Shown here piece by piece: positions 14,896 to 23,624 of a DNA stretch of 47,203 nt (the first letter of the stretch is position 1; each line of letters opens with the position of its first letter). The notes under the pieces are model-generated. The model did no database searches and was not told the origin of the DNA. It saw only the letters and a program-made list of their open reading frames with translations. The stretch lies in contig CAYUIQ010000037.1 in assembly GCA_964444795.1 (NCBI GenBank), forward strand, positions 1-47,203, given 5' to 3'. The DNA is from JABMRP01 sp964444795 (GTDB lineage Bacteria > Planctomycetota > Planctomycetia > Pirellulales > Thermoguttaceae). The position numbers and the translations under genes were made by a program.

Positions 14896-17800
14896 ATGAG
14901 AACCCGTGGAATGATGTCGCTTGCCGTCTGCGCGATCAACCTGGCGTGGGCAGCGGGAGCAGAGCAGGAGGGTATCGCCCAAGACGCCCGGCAGCAGGCT
15001 CGCGAGATTCTCGACGCGACCGGTTGTCAAGGTGGCCTGATCGTGCATCTCGGCTGCGGCGACGGCCGGGTGACCGCGGCTCTACGGGCCAACGACCGTT
15101 ACCTGGTCCACGGATACGACACCGACGCGGCCGGCGTCGAGACGGCGCGAGCGCATATTCGCCTGCAGGGTCTGTACGGCCGGGTGTGTGCCGACCGTCT
15201 CACGTCCAACCGATTGCCGTATGCCGAGAATATGGTGAACTTGCTGGTCGTCGAAGACGCGGAAGGCGTTTCGCCGGAAGAGATGCTGCGCGTGTTAGTG
15301 CCCGGCGGTGTCGTCTGCGCCAAATCGGCAGACACATGGTCGCAAACAATCAAACCGCGCGGGAGTGAAATCGACGAGTGGACCCACTGGCTCCACGGTC
15401 CGGACGGCAACGCCGTGGCCGCGGATAGCGTCGCCGGACCGCCGCGCCGAATGCAGTGGATCGCCGGGCCGCTGTGGTCGCGCCATCACGAGACGATGCC
15501 CAGCGTCAGTGCGATGGTTTCCGCCGGCGGACGGATCTTTTATATCGTCGACGAGGCTCCCGTGAGCATGCAAGGCGAATCGCCCGACCAATGGGCGCTG
15601 GTCGCCCGCGATGCGTTCAACGGCATCCAGCTTTGGCGAATCCCGATCGACGATTGGGGATGGAAGGCCTGGAGCACGTTCTGGAAGGAGCGTTTCAACC
15701 AGCCGAACCAGATTCCCAAGCGACTGGTTGCCTCCGGCGACACGGTCTATGTCACGCTCGGCTTCAACGCACCGCTGACCGCGCTGGACGCCGCGACCGG
15801 CGAGATTCGCCGAACCTACCCGGGCACCGAGTTTACCGACGAAATCCTCTACGAGGATGGTGTTCTCGTTCTGTCGATCAACCACTCGGCCCAGAAACCC
15901 GGGCTGGTTGCAGACGACCCGCCGGTGAAGAAGTCGGTCGTCGCTCTGCGTGCCGACACGGGCGCCCAGCTCTGGAAGACCGGGAGCTACACGGGCACCA
16001 GCACCAAGACCGGGCCGGTGGAACGAGTGACCCATTTGCTGTTGGCGGCGCGCGGCGGCCGCGTGTTTCTGGTGGATCGGGAAGCCGTGGTTGCGATCGA
16101 TCTCAAGTCGGGCGGCCAACTTTGGCGGTCGCCGCGGCCGGAAGTCAAGCGATATACGAGTCGCTACCACCATTGCATGTCGGATATGTCCACACTGGTC
16201 GCCACCGACGAGATGGTCTTCTTCTGCCAACTGGAACCGATCCAGCAGCGAATCGGCTGGGGCGTGATCAAAGCCCGGTTGCAGGCCTATTCCGCTGCCA
16301 CGGGAGAAGTTCTCTGGGACCACCCTTGCGGCAACTGGGGGCATTTCTGCTCGCCCGATCTGTTTGTCGCCGGAGGACTCGTCTGGGTGCATCACGACGA
16401 GTCGAAGACGCTCGTGGGACTCGATCCGAAAACCGGCGAGCAGAAGCGGGCGCGAACGACCGAGGTGGCCTTCACCAACGGACACCATCATCGCTGTTAT
16501 CGCAACAAGGCGACCGAACGGTTCTTCATCAGCAGCTTCCGCGGGCTGGAGTTTCTCGACTGGAACACGACCGATACGGGGCTTAACCATTGGGTCCGCG
16601 GAACGTGCCGGCTGGGAATCCTCCCCTGCAACGGAATGGTCTACGCCACGCCTCACCCGTGCGACTGTTACATCACCTCGAAGCTCAACGGCGTGATCGC
16701 GCTGACACCGGAGGGCAAAGCGGTAAGCGGAAGCCGGAAAGCGGACAACGAAGCGAGACTCCAGCGAGGACCGGCTTATCAGCAACAGGCCGTTGGGCTT
16801 TCCGCTCGCCGCTCGCCGCTTTCCGACGATTGGCCTACCTACCGCCACGATCCGGCGCGCAGCGGGACCACCCGTTCATCGCTGCCGGATCAGTTGGAAA
16901 AGGCCTGGGAAATCGATGTCGGCGCAAGGCCGACCGCTTGTGTTGCCGTCGGCGATACGGTCTTTGCGGCCGCGTCGCGCGAAGTCTTTGCCTTGGACGC
17001 GCAAACGGGAAAGAGGCGGTGGACGTTTATCACCGGCGGCCCCTTGGACACGCCGCCGACGGTCGTGGGCGATTCGGCCTTCTTCGGGTCTACCGATGGC
17101 TGGGTTTATTGTCTGCGGGCTGCCGACGGTCAACTGCGATGGCGCTTTCGTGGTGCCCCCAGAGAGCGCCTCGTGGGGGCTTACGGCAACGTCCAGTCGG
17201 CCTGGCCAATCCACGGGAGCGTGATTGTCGATCAGGGCGTCGTCTACTTCACCGCCGGCCGCTCGTCGCACCTCGACGGCGGTATCCTCGCCTATTCGCT
17301 CGATGTCCGCTCCGGCAAGGTGCTCTCCGAACAGACGCTCGCAACGCCCTACACGATGAAGGTCGACTGGGGACGTGACCCGTCGATCGACACGGGCCTG
17401 CTCTCGGATCTGCTGGTCGGCCAAACCGACGGCATCTACATGCGGCAGCGCAAGCTCTTCGGGCTCCAGGGCGCGAAGGCGGGGGCCGGTCCGTTACGAT
17501 CGACGGCCGGCTTGCTCGACGATACCTGGTTCAGCCGAGTTCGCTGGCATCTGGGCGACCGGCCATGTGCCGACTACATGGTGTTCGACTCGACGGCGAT
17601 CTACGGAGTGCGTGCCCGCGGCGCCATGAGCGGCACCGGCGGCTTTTTCACGCCCGGCGCCGACGGCTACGAGCTCTTCGCCGCCAGCATGGACTCCGCC
17701 GGCAAAGCCAACGCCCAAGCGCCGGCGAAACCCGCTGCGAAGAAGAAAAGGCCGTCGCTGAGCAAGCGATGGTCGATTCGCGTCCCGGTCCGGGTGAGCT

Positions 17801-18042
17801 CGATGGTCTTGGCCGGCCAGACACTGGTTGCCGCCGGTACGCCCGACATCCTCGATCCGGACGACCCCTGGGCAGCCTACGAAGGGCGTCGCGGCGGCGT
17901 GCTCCTGACGCTCTCATCGGCCGAGGGAGCCGTTCTGTCGAGATGCACGCTCGACGCCCCACCCGTGCTCGACGGCCTGACCGTCGGCGGCGGCTGCCTT
18001 TTCATCTCGAAGACCAACGGCAGGATAGCCTGTTTTCGGTAG
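14896..18042 (+). CDS. Secreted methyltransferase-like domain fused to PQQ beta-propellers
   Basis: The 1048-residue product has a signal peptide (MMSLAVCAINLAWAAGA). It is followed by a class I methyltransferase-like module (about residues 30-155) with HLGCGDGRVTAALR as SAM-loop motif I and EMLRVLVPGGVVCAK as the post-motif strand. The rest is PQQ-type propeller, with blades such as LTALDAATGEIRRTYPG, VFALDAQTGKRRWTFITGG and WVYCLRAADGQLRWRFRG, and the planctomycete phrase DEWTHWLHGPDGNAVA near residue 165. A linker at about residues 608-645 is encoded by inverted heptamer repeats. The ATG at 14896 has AAGGA 8 bases upstream. Catalysis outside the cytoplasm is doubtful because SAM is not expected there. 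Function is unknown. Confidence 0.8.
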   Translation: MRTRGMMSLAVCAINLAWAAGAEQEGIAQDARQQAREILDATGCQGGLIVHLGCGDGRVTAALRANDRYLVHGYDTDAAGVETARAHIRLQGLYGRVCADRLTSNRLPYAENMVNLLVVEDAEGVSPEEMLRVLVPGGVVCAKSADTWSQTIKPRGSEIDEWTHWLHGPDGNAVAADSVAGPPRRMQWIAGPLWSRHHETMPSVSAMVSAGGRIFYIVDEAPVSMQGESPDQWALVARDAFNGIQLWRIPIDDWGWKAWSTFWKERFNQPNQIPKRLVASGDTVYVTLGFNAPLTALDAATGEIRRTYPGTEFTDEILYEDGVLVLSINHSAQKPGLVADDPPVKKSVVALRADTGAQLWKTGSYTGTSTKTGPVERVTHLLLAARGGRVFLVDREAVVAIDLKSGGQLWRSPRPEVKRYTSRYHHCMSDMSTLVATDEMVFFCQLEPIQQRIGWGVIKARLQAYSAATGEVLWDHPCGNWGHFCSPDLFVAGGLVWVHHDESKTLVGLDPKTGEQKRARTTEVAFTNGHHHRCYRNKATERFFISSFRGLEFLDWNTTDTGLNHWVRGTCRLGILPCNGMVYATPHPCDCYITSKLNGVIALTPEGKAVSGSRKADNEARLQRGPAYQQQAVGLSARRSPLSDDWPTYRHDPARSGTTRSSLPDQLEKAWEIDVGARPTACVAVGDTVFAAASREVFALDAQTGKRRWTFITGGPLDTPPTVVGDSAFFGSTDGWVYCLRAADGQLRWRFRGAPRERLVGAYGNVQSAWPIHGSVIVDQGVVYFTAGRSSHLDGGILAYSLDVRSGKVLSEQTLATPYTMKVDWGRDPSIDTGLLSDLLVGQTDGIYMRQRKLFGLQGAKAGAGPLRSTAGLLDDTWFSRVRWHLGDRPCADYMVFDSTAIYGVRARGAMSGTGGFFTPGADGYELFAASMDSAGKANAQAPAKPAAKKKRPSLSKRWSIRVPVRVSSMVLAGQTLVAAGTPDILDPDDPWAAYEGRRGGVLLTLSSAEGAVLSRCTLDAPPVLDGLTVGGGCLFISKTNGRIACFR
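16722..16824 (+). repeat. Inverted heptamer arrays inside the propeller gene
   Basis: Four heptamers GGTAAGC, GGAAGCC, GGAAAGC, GGACAAC (16722-16749) are mirrored 47 bases later by GCTTTCC, GCTCGCC, GCTCGCC, GCTTTCC (16797-16824). The second set is the reverse complement of GGAAAGC/GGCGAGC units. The reading frame stays open through both and yields a Ser/Arg-rich linker. Confidence 0.75.
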
Positions 18043-18505
18043 CCCAGCTAAACGGATCGACACTGGCAAGAGGGGGGGGCTTGATCACGGAGGATTCAAC
18101 TCGGTTTGCCGGCCGATTTGGATTACACTCCATCCTTTCGGGGGGATTGCGACCGTAGTCCATTTAGTGCATATTAGCACGGTCGATTTATGGGGGAGCG
18201 AAATGTGCGGTGGGCAAATCCAGACCGGATCAGGGTGAATAGGTCGATTTTTCGGGAATTTTTGCCGGCCGGGCTCGCCATAATTCGGTTTTCTGGTATG
18301 ATTTACTAGCAGGAGGGGTTGGTGGTTGGATAGTAGAGGGGCAGCTACGAGGGTAAAGACCTCTACCCCAACCAGGCCTCCCCGGAAGTCGTATTTGGCC
18401 CCCATCGTTTCTTACGGTTATTCGACACGCTCGTAGCTCAAAGCACGCTGTTCGGCGACGTGTCCTTGCATTGACTGCGAGACGGGGGGGGTGGACAGGC
18501 AAATA
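18043..18505. other. Intergenic leader region of the sensor kinase
   Basis: A stretch of 463 bases without a supported gene. It contains an extended -10 candidate (18294-18302), a small GTGC/GCAC hairpin near 18168-18181 and two copies of GGTCGATTT about 60 bases apart. A G-rich stretch with GGAGGGG (18312-18318) is not followed by a convincing reading frame. The long leader could hold an RNA element, but I recognise no known riboswitch. Confidence 0.35.
18294..18302 (+). promoter_or_regulatory. Extended -10 promoter candidate for the kinase/regulator operon
   Basis: TGGTATGAT fits the extended -10 pattern TGnTATnnT. No good -35 is evident. It lies about 200 bases before the kinase start. 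Confidence 0.35.
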
Positions 18506-19807
18506 ATGATGGACGATACCGCCAAGTCTCGTGACCAACTCGTCTCCGAATTGGGGGCACTGCGCCACCAGGTCGCCCAATTGCGCGCGGGCGGCGTATC
18601 GCGGACGGCGGATCCTGTCGGGCCAGCCGGTGTTCCCTCGCTAGACTGGGAGCTTCACGAAGCATGCGGAAGTTGTGACGTACGGGGGGGTGACGGGCAT
18701 TCGGCTTGCGGCACCGTCCGGAAAACCGCCGCCGCGCAGGCAGCACTGGCAGAACCCTTGGAGCTACTCCGCGGCATCGTCTGCAAGTCGCCGCTGGTCC
18801 TCTGGGCGGTGGATGACGAGGGCGTCTTCCTGGTTTCCGCGGGCGCGGGGCTGAACGTGTTGGGGCTGAAAGCCGGTGAGATGGTCGGGCGTTCGGTTTT
18901 TGAAGCCTACCAGGACGTGCCTGACGTGGTAGAGGGCATTCGACGGGCGCTGCGAGGCGAGACGTTTTCCTTAACCGTCTCGGTGGGGCCGGTCGTTTTC
19001 GAGTCGTGGTTTGCTCCCTTGCGCGGTGAGGATGACGAAATTATCGGCGTGGTGGGAACCGCCATTGACGTGACCCAGCGAAAGAAGGTCGAGAGCGAAC
19101 TGTTGGCTGATCGGCGGCTGATGAAACAGTTGCTTCTGGCGCACGAGCGGGATCGGCGCTTGATCGCCTACGAGATTCACGACGGACTGGTGCAGGACGT
19201 CACGGGAGCCCAGATGCAGTTGGAGACCGTGCTTCGCGACGAACGTTTGCCCGCCGGGCTGGTTCGCGAGAGAGTTCAAGCGGCCTCCGAACTTGCTCGA
19301 AAGGCGATCGGCGAGGCACGCCATCTGATTGGCGGGTTGCGGCCGCCGGCGCTGGATGAGTTGGGGATCGTCGCGGCGTTGGAGTTTCTCGTCGGCGAGC
19401 AGTCGGAAAGAGGTACCAAGGTCGATTTCGTCGCTTGCGTCACCTTCGACCGGCTGGAACCGCTTCTGGAGGGCGCGATCTACCGGATCGTACAAGAGGC
19501 ACTGACCAACGTTCAGCGTCACAGCCAGGCGTTTCGGGCCCGCGTGCGTCTGAACCAGGTGGGCAGTCGGCTTCACCTGGAAATTCGCGATTGGGGCATC
19601 GGTTTTGATCCGGCCGCCGTGCCGGACAATCGCTTTGGACTGGACGGGATTCGCGAGCGGGTGCGCCTCGTTCGCGGCGAACTGTCCATCAAGGGCGATT
19701 TGGGTAAAGGAACCCGAGTATTTGTTGACATACCCCTTGTTCAATCTATCGAACCTGTTGCGCGCTCCTTGGAAGCAGCCAACACAACCCATCGGAGTAT
19801 CGAATGA
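18506..19807 (+). CDS. PAS sensor histidine kinase, NarX/DegS type
   Basis: No membrane segment is visible, so the 433-residue kinase is probably cytoplasmic. The N terminus has a short coiled coil (SRDQLVSELGALRHQVAQL) and a Cys cluster (ACGSCDVRGGDGHSAC). A PAS domain follows at about 90-195 (ELLRGIVCKSPLVLWAVDDE). The dimerisation/phosphoacceptor helix is HisKA_3 type with His225 in IAYEIHDGLVQD, then an ATPase domain with N box RIVQEALTNVQRHSQ and G box DWGIGFD. This class pairs with NarL-type regulators; the next gene is one and overlaps by 4 bases. ATG 18506 (AGG 6 bases upstream) is preferred; GTG 18491 is in frame. Signal unknown. Confidence 0.88.
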   Translation: MMDDTAKSRDQLVSELGALRHQVAQLRAGGVSRTADPVGPAGVPSLDWELHEACGSCDVRGGDGHSACGTVRKTAAAQAALAEPLELLRGIVCKSPLVLWAVDDEGVFLVSAGAGLNVLGLKAGEMVGRSVFEAYQDVPDVVEGIRRALRGETFSLTVSVGPVVFESWFAPLRGEDDEIIGVVGTAIDVTQRKKVESELLADRRLMKQLLLAHERDRRLIAYEIHDGLVQDVTGAQMQLETVLRDERLPAGLVRERVQAASELARKAIGEARHLIGGLRPPALDELGIVAALEFLVGEQSERGTKVDFVACVTFDRLEPLLEGAIYRIVQEALTNVQRHSQAFRARVRLNQVGSRLHLEIRDWGIGFDPAAVPDNRFGLDGIRERVRLVRGELSIKGDLGKGTRVFVDIPLVQSIEPVARSLEAANTTHRSIE

Positions 19808-20439
19808 GCAATATCAAGTTGCTGGTCGCGGACGACCATGAAGTGGTTCGTTGCGGACTAAGAAGCCTTCTTGCGGGAACCGACATCGAGATCATCGGCG
19901 AAGTGTCCACCGGCGAGTCCGCGGTGCGCTTCACACTGGAGCAGGATCCCGACGTCGTACTGATGGACATCCGCATGCCCGAGGGCGACGGACTGACCGC
20001 GCTGGGCCGCATCAAGCTGGACAAGCCGGAAATGCCCATTCTCATGCTCTCGACGTTCGACAACCCGACCTATATTGCCCGATCGGTTGCCTTGGGCGCC
20101 AGCGGTTACCTGCTCAAAGGTTGCACCCGCGATCACCTGATCCAGTCGATTCGCACGGCCGCCTCCGGAGAAAGTGCCTGGACGCGAGACGAGTTGCGCC
20201 GCGTGACCGGCGCGTTGGCCACGCCCCGGTTGGCCGCCGACGTCGAGGTCCCCTTGACCCAGCGCGAAAGCGAAGTCCTGCGTCAGTTGGCCTACGGCTT
20301 GACGAACAAGGAAATCGCCCAGGCGCTGCACATCAGCTACGAGACGGTCAAAGAGCACGTCCAGCATATCCTGCGGAAGATCGGTGTTTCCGATCGTACG
20401 CAAGCCGCCGTTTGGGCCGTTCGCAAAGGACTCGTGTGA
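19804..20439 (+). CDS. NarL/LuxR-family response regulator
   Basis: The 211-residue protein has a receiver domain with acidic pair DDHE near residue 11, phosphoacceptor Asp55 in VVLMDIRMPEGDG, Thr/Ser switch in LMLSTFD and Lys in GYLLKG. A LuxR-type helix-turn-helix follows (LTQRESEVLRQLAYGLTNKE, then ISYETVKEHVQHILRKIGV). Its ATG overlaps the kinase stop (ATGA), so the two are translationally coupled and form a cognate two-component pair. It presumably binds DNA as a phosphorylated dimer. Target promoters are not evident. Confidence 0.93.
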   Translation: MSNIKLLVADDHEVVRCGLRSLLAGTDIEIIGEVSTGESAVRFTLEQDPDVVLMDIRMPEGDGLTALGRIKLDKPEMPILMLSTFDNPTYIARSVALGASGYLLKGCTRDHLIQSIRTAASGESAWTRDELRRVTGALATPRLAADVEVPLTQRESEVLRQLAYGLTNKEIAQALHISYETVKEHVQHILRKIGVSDRTQAAVWAVRKGLV

Positions 20440-20457
20440 ATACCCGGCGGTAACACC

Positions 20458-21825
20458 GTGTCGAAAACCACCCTGTCGAAGAAGACCGATATCCGAATCC
20501 GCGAAGTTCGGGCCGAAACCCAACGGTTCGCCTACCGGACGCCGATGAAGTTCGGCGGTCGCGTCGTCACCGACGCCGTGCTGTTGCACGTCACCGTCGA
20601 GGTGGAGACGCGCGACCATCGGAGGGCTTCCGGGTTCGGGTCGATGCCCATGAGCAACGTTTGGGCCTGGCCCAGTGCCAAGGTTTCCAGCGAGGCTGCG
20701 CTGGCGGCGATGGTCGAGACGGGCCGGCAGGTCGCCGAGGGGGCCGCCGACTACAACGATGCCGGCCATCCCTTGGAGATAACCCACCACCTGGCACCAA
20801 GCTACGAGGCGGTGGCCCGGGAAGTGACCGTGTCCGCGGCTCTGGACGAGCCCATGCCACGGCTGGCGCAGTTGGTATCCGCCAGCCCGTTGGAGGCGGC
20901 GATTCACGATGCCTACGGCAAGGCATTGGGGAGAAACTCCTACGACCTGCTCGGGCCCGAGTTTGCCAATGCCGATATGTCGACGTATCTGACCGGAGAA
21001 TTTGCCGGGCAGTATCTCGACCGTTACACCTTGCGACAGCCCAAGCCGTCGATGCCCTTGTACCATCTGGTCGGTGCATTGGACCCGTTGACCGACGGGG
21101 ATATTGACGCGCGCGTCGACGACGGTCTGCCCGAGACGCTACCGGAATGGATCGCCGCCGATGGCCTGACGCATCTGAAGATCAAACTGGCCGGCGACGA
21201 TCTGGCCTGGGATGTCGACCGCGTGGCATCGATCGAACGGGTAGCGGCCGAAGCTCAGTCGGCCCGAGGTTGTGTGCAGTGGTGTTACTCGGCCGACTTC
21301 AACGAGAAGTGTGCCAACGTGGATTACGTGCTTGATTTTCTCGCCCACGTTGGCGAGCAATCACCGGCCGCGCTGGCCCGCTTGCAGTACATCGAACAGC
21401 CCACCCATCGCGATCTCCGCAGCAATCCCGAGAACCGGATGCACGAAGCGGCCAAGATCAAACCGGTCGTGATCGACGAATCGCTGGTCGACCTGGAGAG
21501 CCTGCTCTTAAGCCGTGAACTCGGCTACTCGGGCGTCGCTCTGAAGGCCTGCAAGGGCCACAGCGAGGCACTGTTAATGGGCGCGGTGGCGCAGCATTAT
21601 GGGATGTTTCTCTGCGTCCAGGATCTCACCTGCCCGGGCGCATCGTTCCTCCACTCGGCCTCGCTCTCGGCGCGAATTCCCACCATCGCCGCCATCGAAG
21701 GCAACGCCCGCCAATACTGCCCCGCGGGCAACGCCGACTGGGCCGATCGCTTCCCCACGATGTTCAACGTCACCGACGGCACGCTGGGTACGGCGGTGCT
21801 GGACGGCCCGGGATTGGGGTTCTGA
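20458..21825 (+). CDS. Enolase-superfamily enzyme (mandelate racemase/muconate lactonizing type)
   Basis: The 455-residue protein has the enolase-superfamily layout: N-terminal capping domain, then a barrel with Lys241-x-Lys243 in LKIKLAGDD, a metal-type Glu313 in YIEQPT, Asp340-Glu341 in VVIDES and Lys363 in ALKACKGHSEAL. Such enzymes abstract a proton alpha to a carboxylate, giving acid-sugar dehydratases, racemases or lactonizing enzymes. The subgroup cannot be assigned by eye. GTG 20458 begins 18 bases after the response-regulator stop, so it may be in the same operon. It is a soluble protein without signal peptide. Confidence 0.83.
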   Translation: MSKTTLSKKTDIRIREVRAETQRFAYRTPMKFGGRVVTDAVLLHVTVEVETRDHRRASGFGSMPMSNVWAWPSAKVSSEAALAAMVETGRQVAEGAADYNDAGHPLEITHHLAPSYEAVAREVTVSAALDEPMPRLAQLVSASPLEAAIHDAYGKALGRNSYDLLGPEFANADMSTYLTGEFAGQYLDRYTLRQPKPSMPLYHLVGALDPLTDGDIDARVDDGLPETLPEWIAADGLTHLKIKLAGDDLAWDVDRVASIERVAAEAQSARGCVQWCYSADFNEKCANVDYVLDFLAHVGEQSPAALARLQYIEQPTHRDLRSNPENRMHEAAKIKPVVIDESLVDLESLLLSRELGYSGVALKACKGHSEALLMGAVAQHYGMFLCVQDLTCPGASFLHSASLSARIPTIAAIEGNARQYCPAGNADWADRFPTMFNVTDGTLGTAVLDGPGLGF

Positions 21826-21827
21826 TC

Positions 21828-21857
21828 GTAGCCATCTCGCTGGAGCGAGATGTAGCC
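21828..21857 (+). repeat. Palindromic repeat, copy 2
   Basis: Begins 2 bases after the enolase-superfamily stop codon. Stem CATCTCGC/GCGAGATG (8 bp) with loop TGGA. The first 21 bases are identical to 14841-14861, but the right arm ends in GTAGCC instead of GGCTAC, so the outer stem is lost. Confidence 0.7.
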
Positions 21858-21897
21858 TTTGAAGCACGTTAGGGCGAACCACGCCAGTGCTTATCTT

Positions 21898-21923
21898 CCC
21901 CACCGGCCCCGCGGCCGGTGGGG
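21898..21923. terminator. Strong GC hairpin between convergent genes
   Basis: A perfect 11-bp stem, CCCCACCGGCC (21898-21908) with GGCCGGTGGGG (21913-21923), and loop CCGC. It sits between the converging enolase-superfamily and ComEA-like genes. There is no T-run on either strand, so it is at best a T-less or bidirectional terminator, or a palindromic repeat. Confidence 0.45.
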
Positions 21924-22037
21924 ATTCGCCACGAGAAACAGACCTTCATCGATATTGAGGGCCGGAGCAACAACGCCAATCAACCAGTGATGTCCCCTTT
22001 TCCCACTCACTCGTCAGACATGCTATCCGATCGGCCG

Positions 22038-22448
22038 TCAGGAACCGCCGGCCAGCGCGTTGGCCTGGGGCATGGGCACCAGGTAGGGCTCGATTTCCGC
22101 CAGTTTCTTCGGGCCGATTCCCTTGACGTTGCGGATGTCCTGGTGGTCGAGGAAGGGACCCCGCTGATCGCGAAATTCGACGATTCGCCGGGCCAGCGTC
22201 TCGCCGATGCCCGGCAGTTGGGCCAACTCGGGCCACTCGGCTTGATTGACGTCGACCTGAAAGGAGACGTCCTCGGACGCGGGCCGCTCGACCTCGACGA
22301 GCCGGCCTTCCCAGCCCCCTTGCAGAAGCCACCACCCAACGGAAGTGCCTAGCCCCGCCAACACCAACACGGCAACGGCCGCCTGATCGGCCCGCCGCAG
22401 GAGCCAGCGAGGAGTCGAATTCGGTTTGTTGGGAGGAGTTTGCACCAC
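22038..22448 (-). CDS. Membrane-anchored ComEA-like helix-hairpin-helix protein
   Basis: A 136-residue protein with one membrane segment (about residues 22-44, AAVAVLVLAGLGTSVGWWLL) and two helix-hairpin-helix motifs: LAQLPGIGETLARRIVEF and VKGIGPKKLAEIEPYL. Between anchor and motifs is the ComEA-type opening VDVNQAEWPELAQLPGIG. ComEA relatives bind double-stranded DNA at the outer face of the membrane during uptake. A DNA-binding role is probable; a competence role is only suggested, although a pilus locus starts 1.4 kb away. It lacks the SLBB domain of some ComEA proteins. Confidence 0.85.
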   Translation of the reverse strand: MVQTPPNKPNSTPRWLLRRADQAAVAVLVLAGLGTSVGWWLLQGGWEGRLVEVERPASEDVSFQVDVNQAEWPELAQLPGIGETLARRIVEFRDQRGPFLDHQDIRNVKGIGPKKLAEIEPYLVPMPQANALAGGS

Positions 22449-22507
22449 GGCCGAATCGCCGAGAGTAGGACTGCTTTCTCGTTACTGTCCACCGCAACCG
22501 TCCACTC

Positions 22508-22513
22508 ATTATA
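22508..22513 (-). promoter_or_regulatory. -10 box candidate for the ComEA-like gene
   Basis: A perfect TATAAT on the minus strand about 60 bases before the ATG at 22448. No recognisable -35 stands at the right distance. Confidence 0.4.
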
Positions 22514-22687
22514 GGCGAATCCCAACCGGCCACGCCACCGGCACGAGACTCATCTACTCCCTTTGGGTTATGACTAATTTGCCATGTAGGTGATAGTTGC
22601 TTCGCCGAGGGGGATTCTGGTTTTTCCGCCCTGAGGCTATCCTTGAGGGTTCACGTTCATCACGACCGGTCCGGACGGAGATTCATC

Positions 22688-23623
22688 TTGAGCAAGGAAT
22701 TCCAGCAGATCGATTGGGACGCGGCTGTACGCGAGGATTTACGGCAACTGCTTTCGCTGGCTGTGCGCGAAGACCTTGGCGACGGCGACCGCACTTCGTC
22801 GGCGTTGGTGCCCGAGGACTCGACCGGCACCGCGGACGTGGTAGCCCGCCAGAAGGGTGTCGTCGCCGGGAGGGCCGCAATAGCCGAAGTCACTGCGATG
22901 TTCGACCCCGGTTTGAGATGGACGGCCAAGCTCGAAGACGGCCAAGTGGTATTGCCGGGCCAACCGATCGGAACGCTCCAAGGGCCCGCGGGTGGGCTCT
23001 TGGCCGCCGAACGGCTCGTGCTGAATCTTCTGGGCCGCCTCTCGGGAATCGCGACGCTAACACGACGGTACGTCGAGGCGATCGCCGGCACCGGCGCCCG
23101 GATCTACGACACGCGCAAGACGACCCCCGGCTGGCGGCGTCTGGAAAAATACGCCGTGCGCTGTGGCGGTGGCAGGAACCATCGCACGGGTCTTTTCGAC
23201 GCTATTCTGATCAAGGACAACCATTTGGCCCTGGGTAGCTCGGGCCGCGGGTTTGCGTCTTCGGCGGCCGATGCGGTTGGGAGGGCGCGTCGGTGGGCCG
23301 ATGCATCCGGGAAGGCGGAGGACGGACTGATCGTGGAAGTCGAGGTCGACACGCTGGAACAATTCGACGAAGTGCTGCCCGCCGGGCCGGATATCGTCTT
23401 GCTGGACAACATGCCGCCGGACGTGCTTCGCGAGGCGGTCGCGCGGCGTGACGCGGCGGATCAGCGCGTCGAATTGGAGGCCTCCGGCGGGGTTAGCTTA
23501 GAGACGGTCGCCGCGATCGCCGGCTCGGGGGTCGACCGGATTAGCGTCGGCGCGTTGACGCACTCGGCCCAATCGCTGGATGTGGGGTTGGACTGGGGTC
23601 CGGACGAGCTGGAGACGGGGTGA
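22688..23623 (+). CDS. nadC: Nicotinate-nucleotide diphosphorylase (carboxylating)
   Basis: Quinolinate phosphoribosyltransferase makes nicotinate mononucleotide from quinolinate and PRPP in de novo NAD synthesis. The 311-residue sequence shows the family pattern throughout: AVREDLGDGDRTSSALVPED, RLVLNLLGRLSGIATLTRRY, the active-site stretch YDTRKTTPGWRRLEKYAVRCG, GGRNHRTGLFDAILIKDNH, VEVEVDTLEQFDEVL and LEASGGVSLETVAAIAGSGV. TTG 22688 is taken as start because GGAG lies 8 bases upstream and the family usually starts here; the frame is open to 22643. No other NAD gene adjoins it. Confidence 0.93.
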   Translation: MSKEFQQIDWDAAVREDLRQLLSLAVREDLGDGDRTSSALVPEDSTGTADVVARQKGVVAGRAAIAEVTAMFDPGLRWTAKLEDGQVVLPGQPIGTLQGPAGGLLAAERLVLNLLGRLSGIATLTRRYVEAIAGTGARIYDTRKTTPGWRRLEKYAVRCGGGRNHRTGLFDAILIKDNHLALGSSGRGFASSAADAVGRARRWADASGKAEDGLIVEVEVDTLEQFDEVLPAGPDIVLLDNMPPDVLREAVARRDAADQRVELEASGGVSLETVAAIAGSGVDRISVGALTHSAQSLDVGLDWGPDELETG

Positions 23624-23624
23624 G

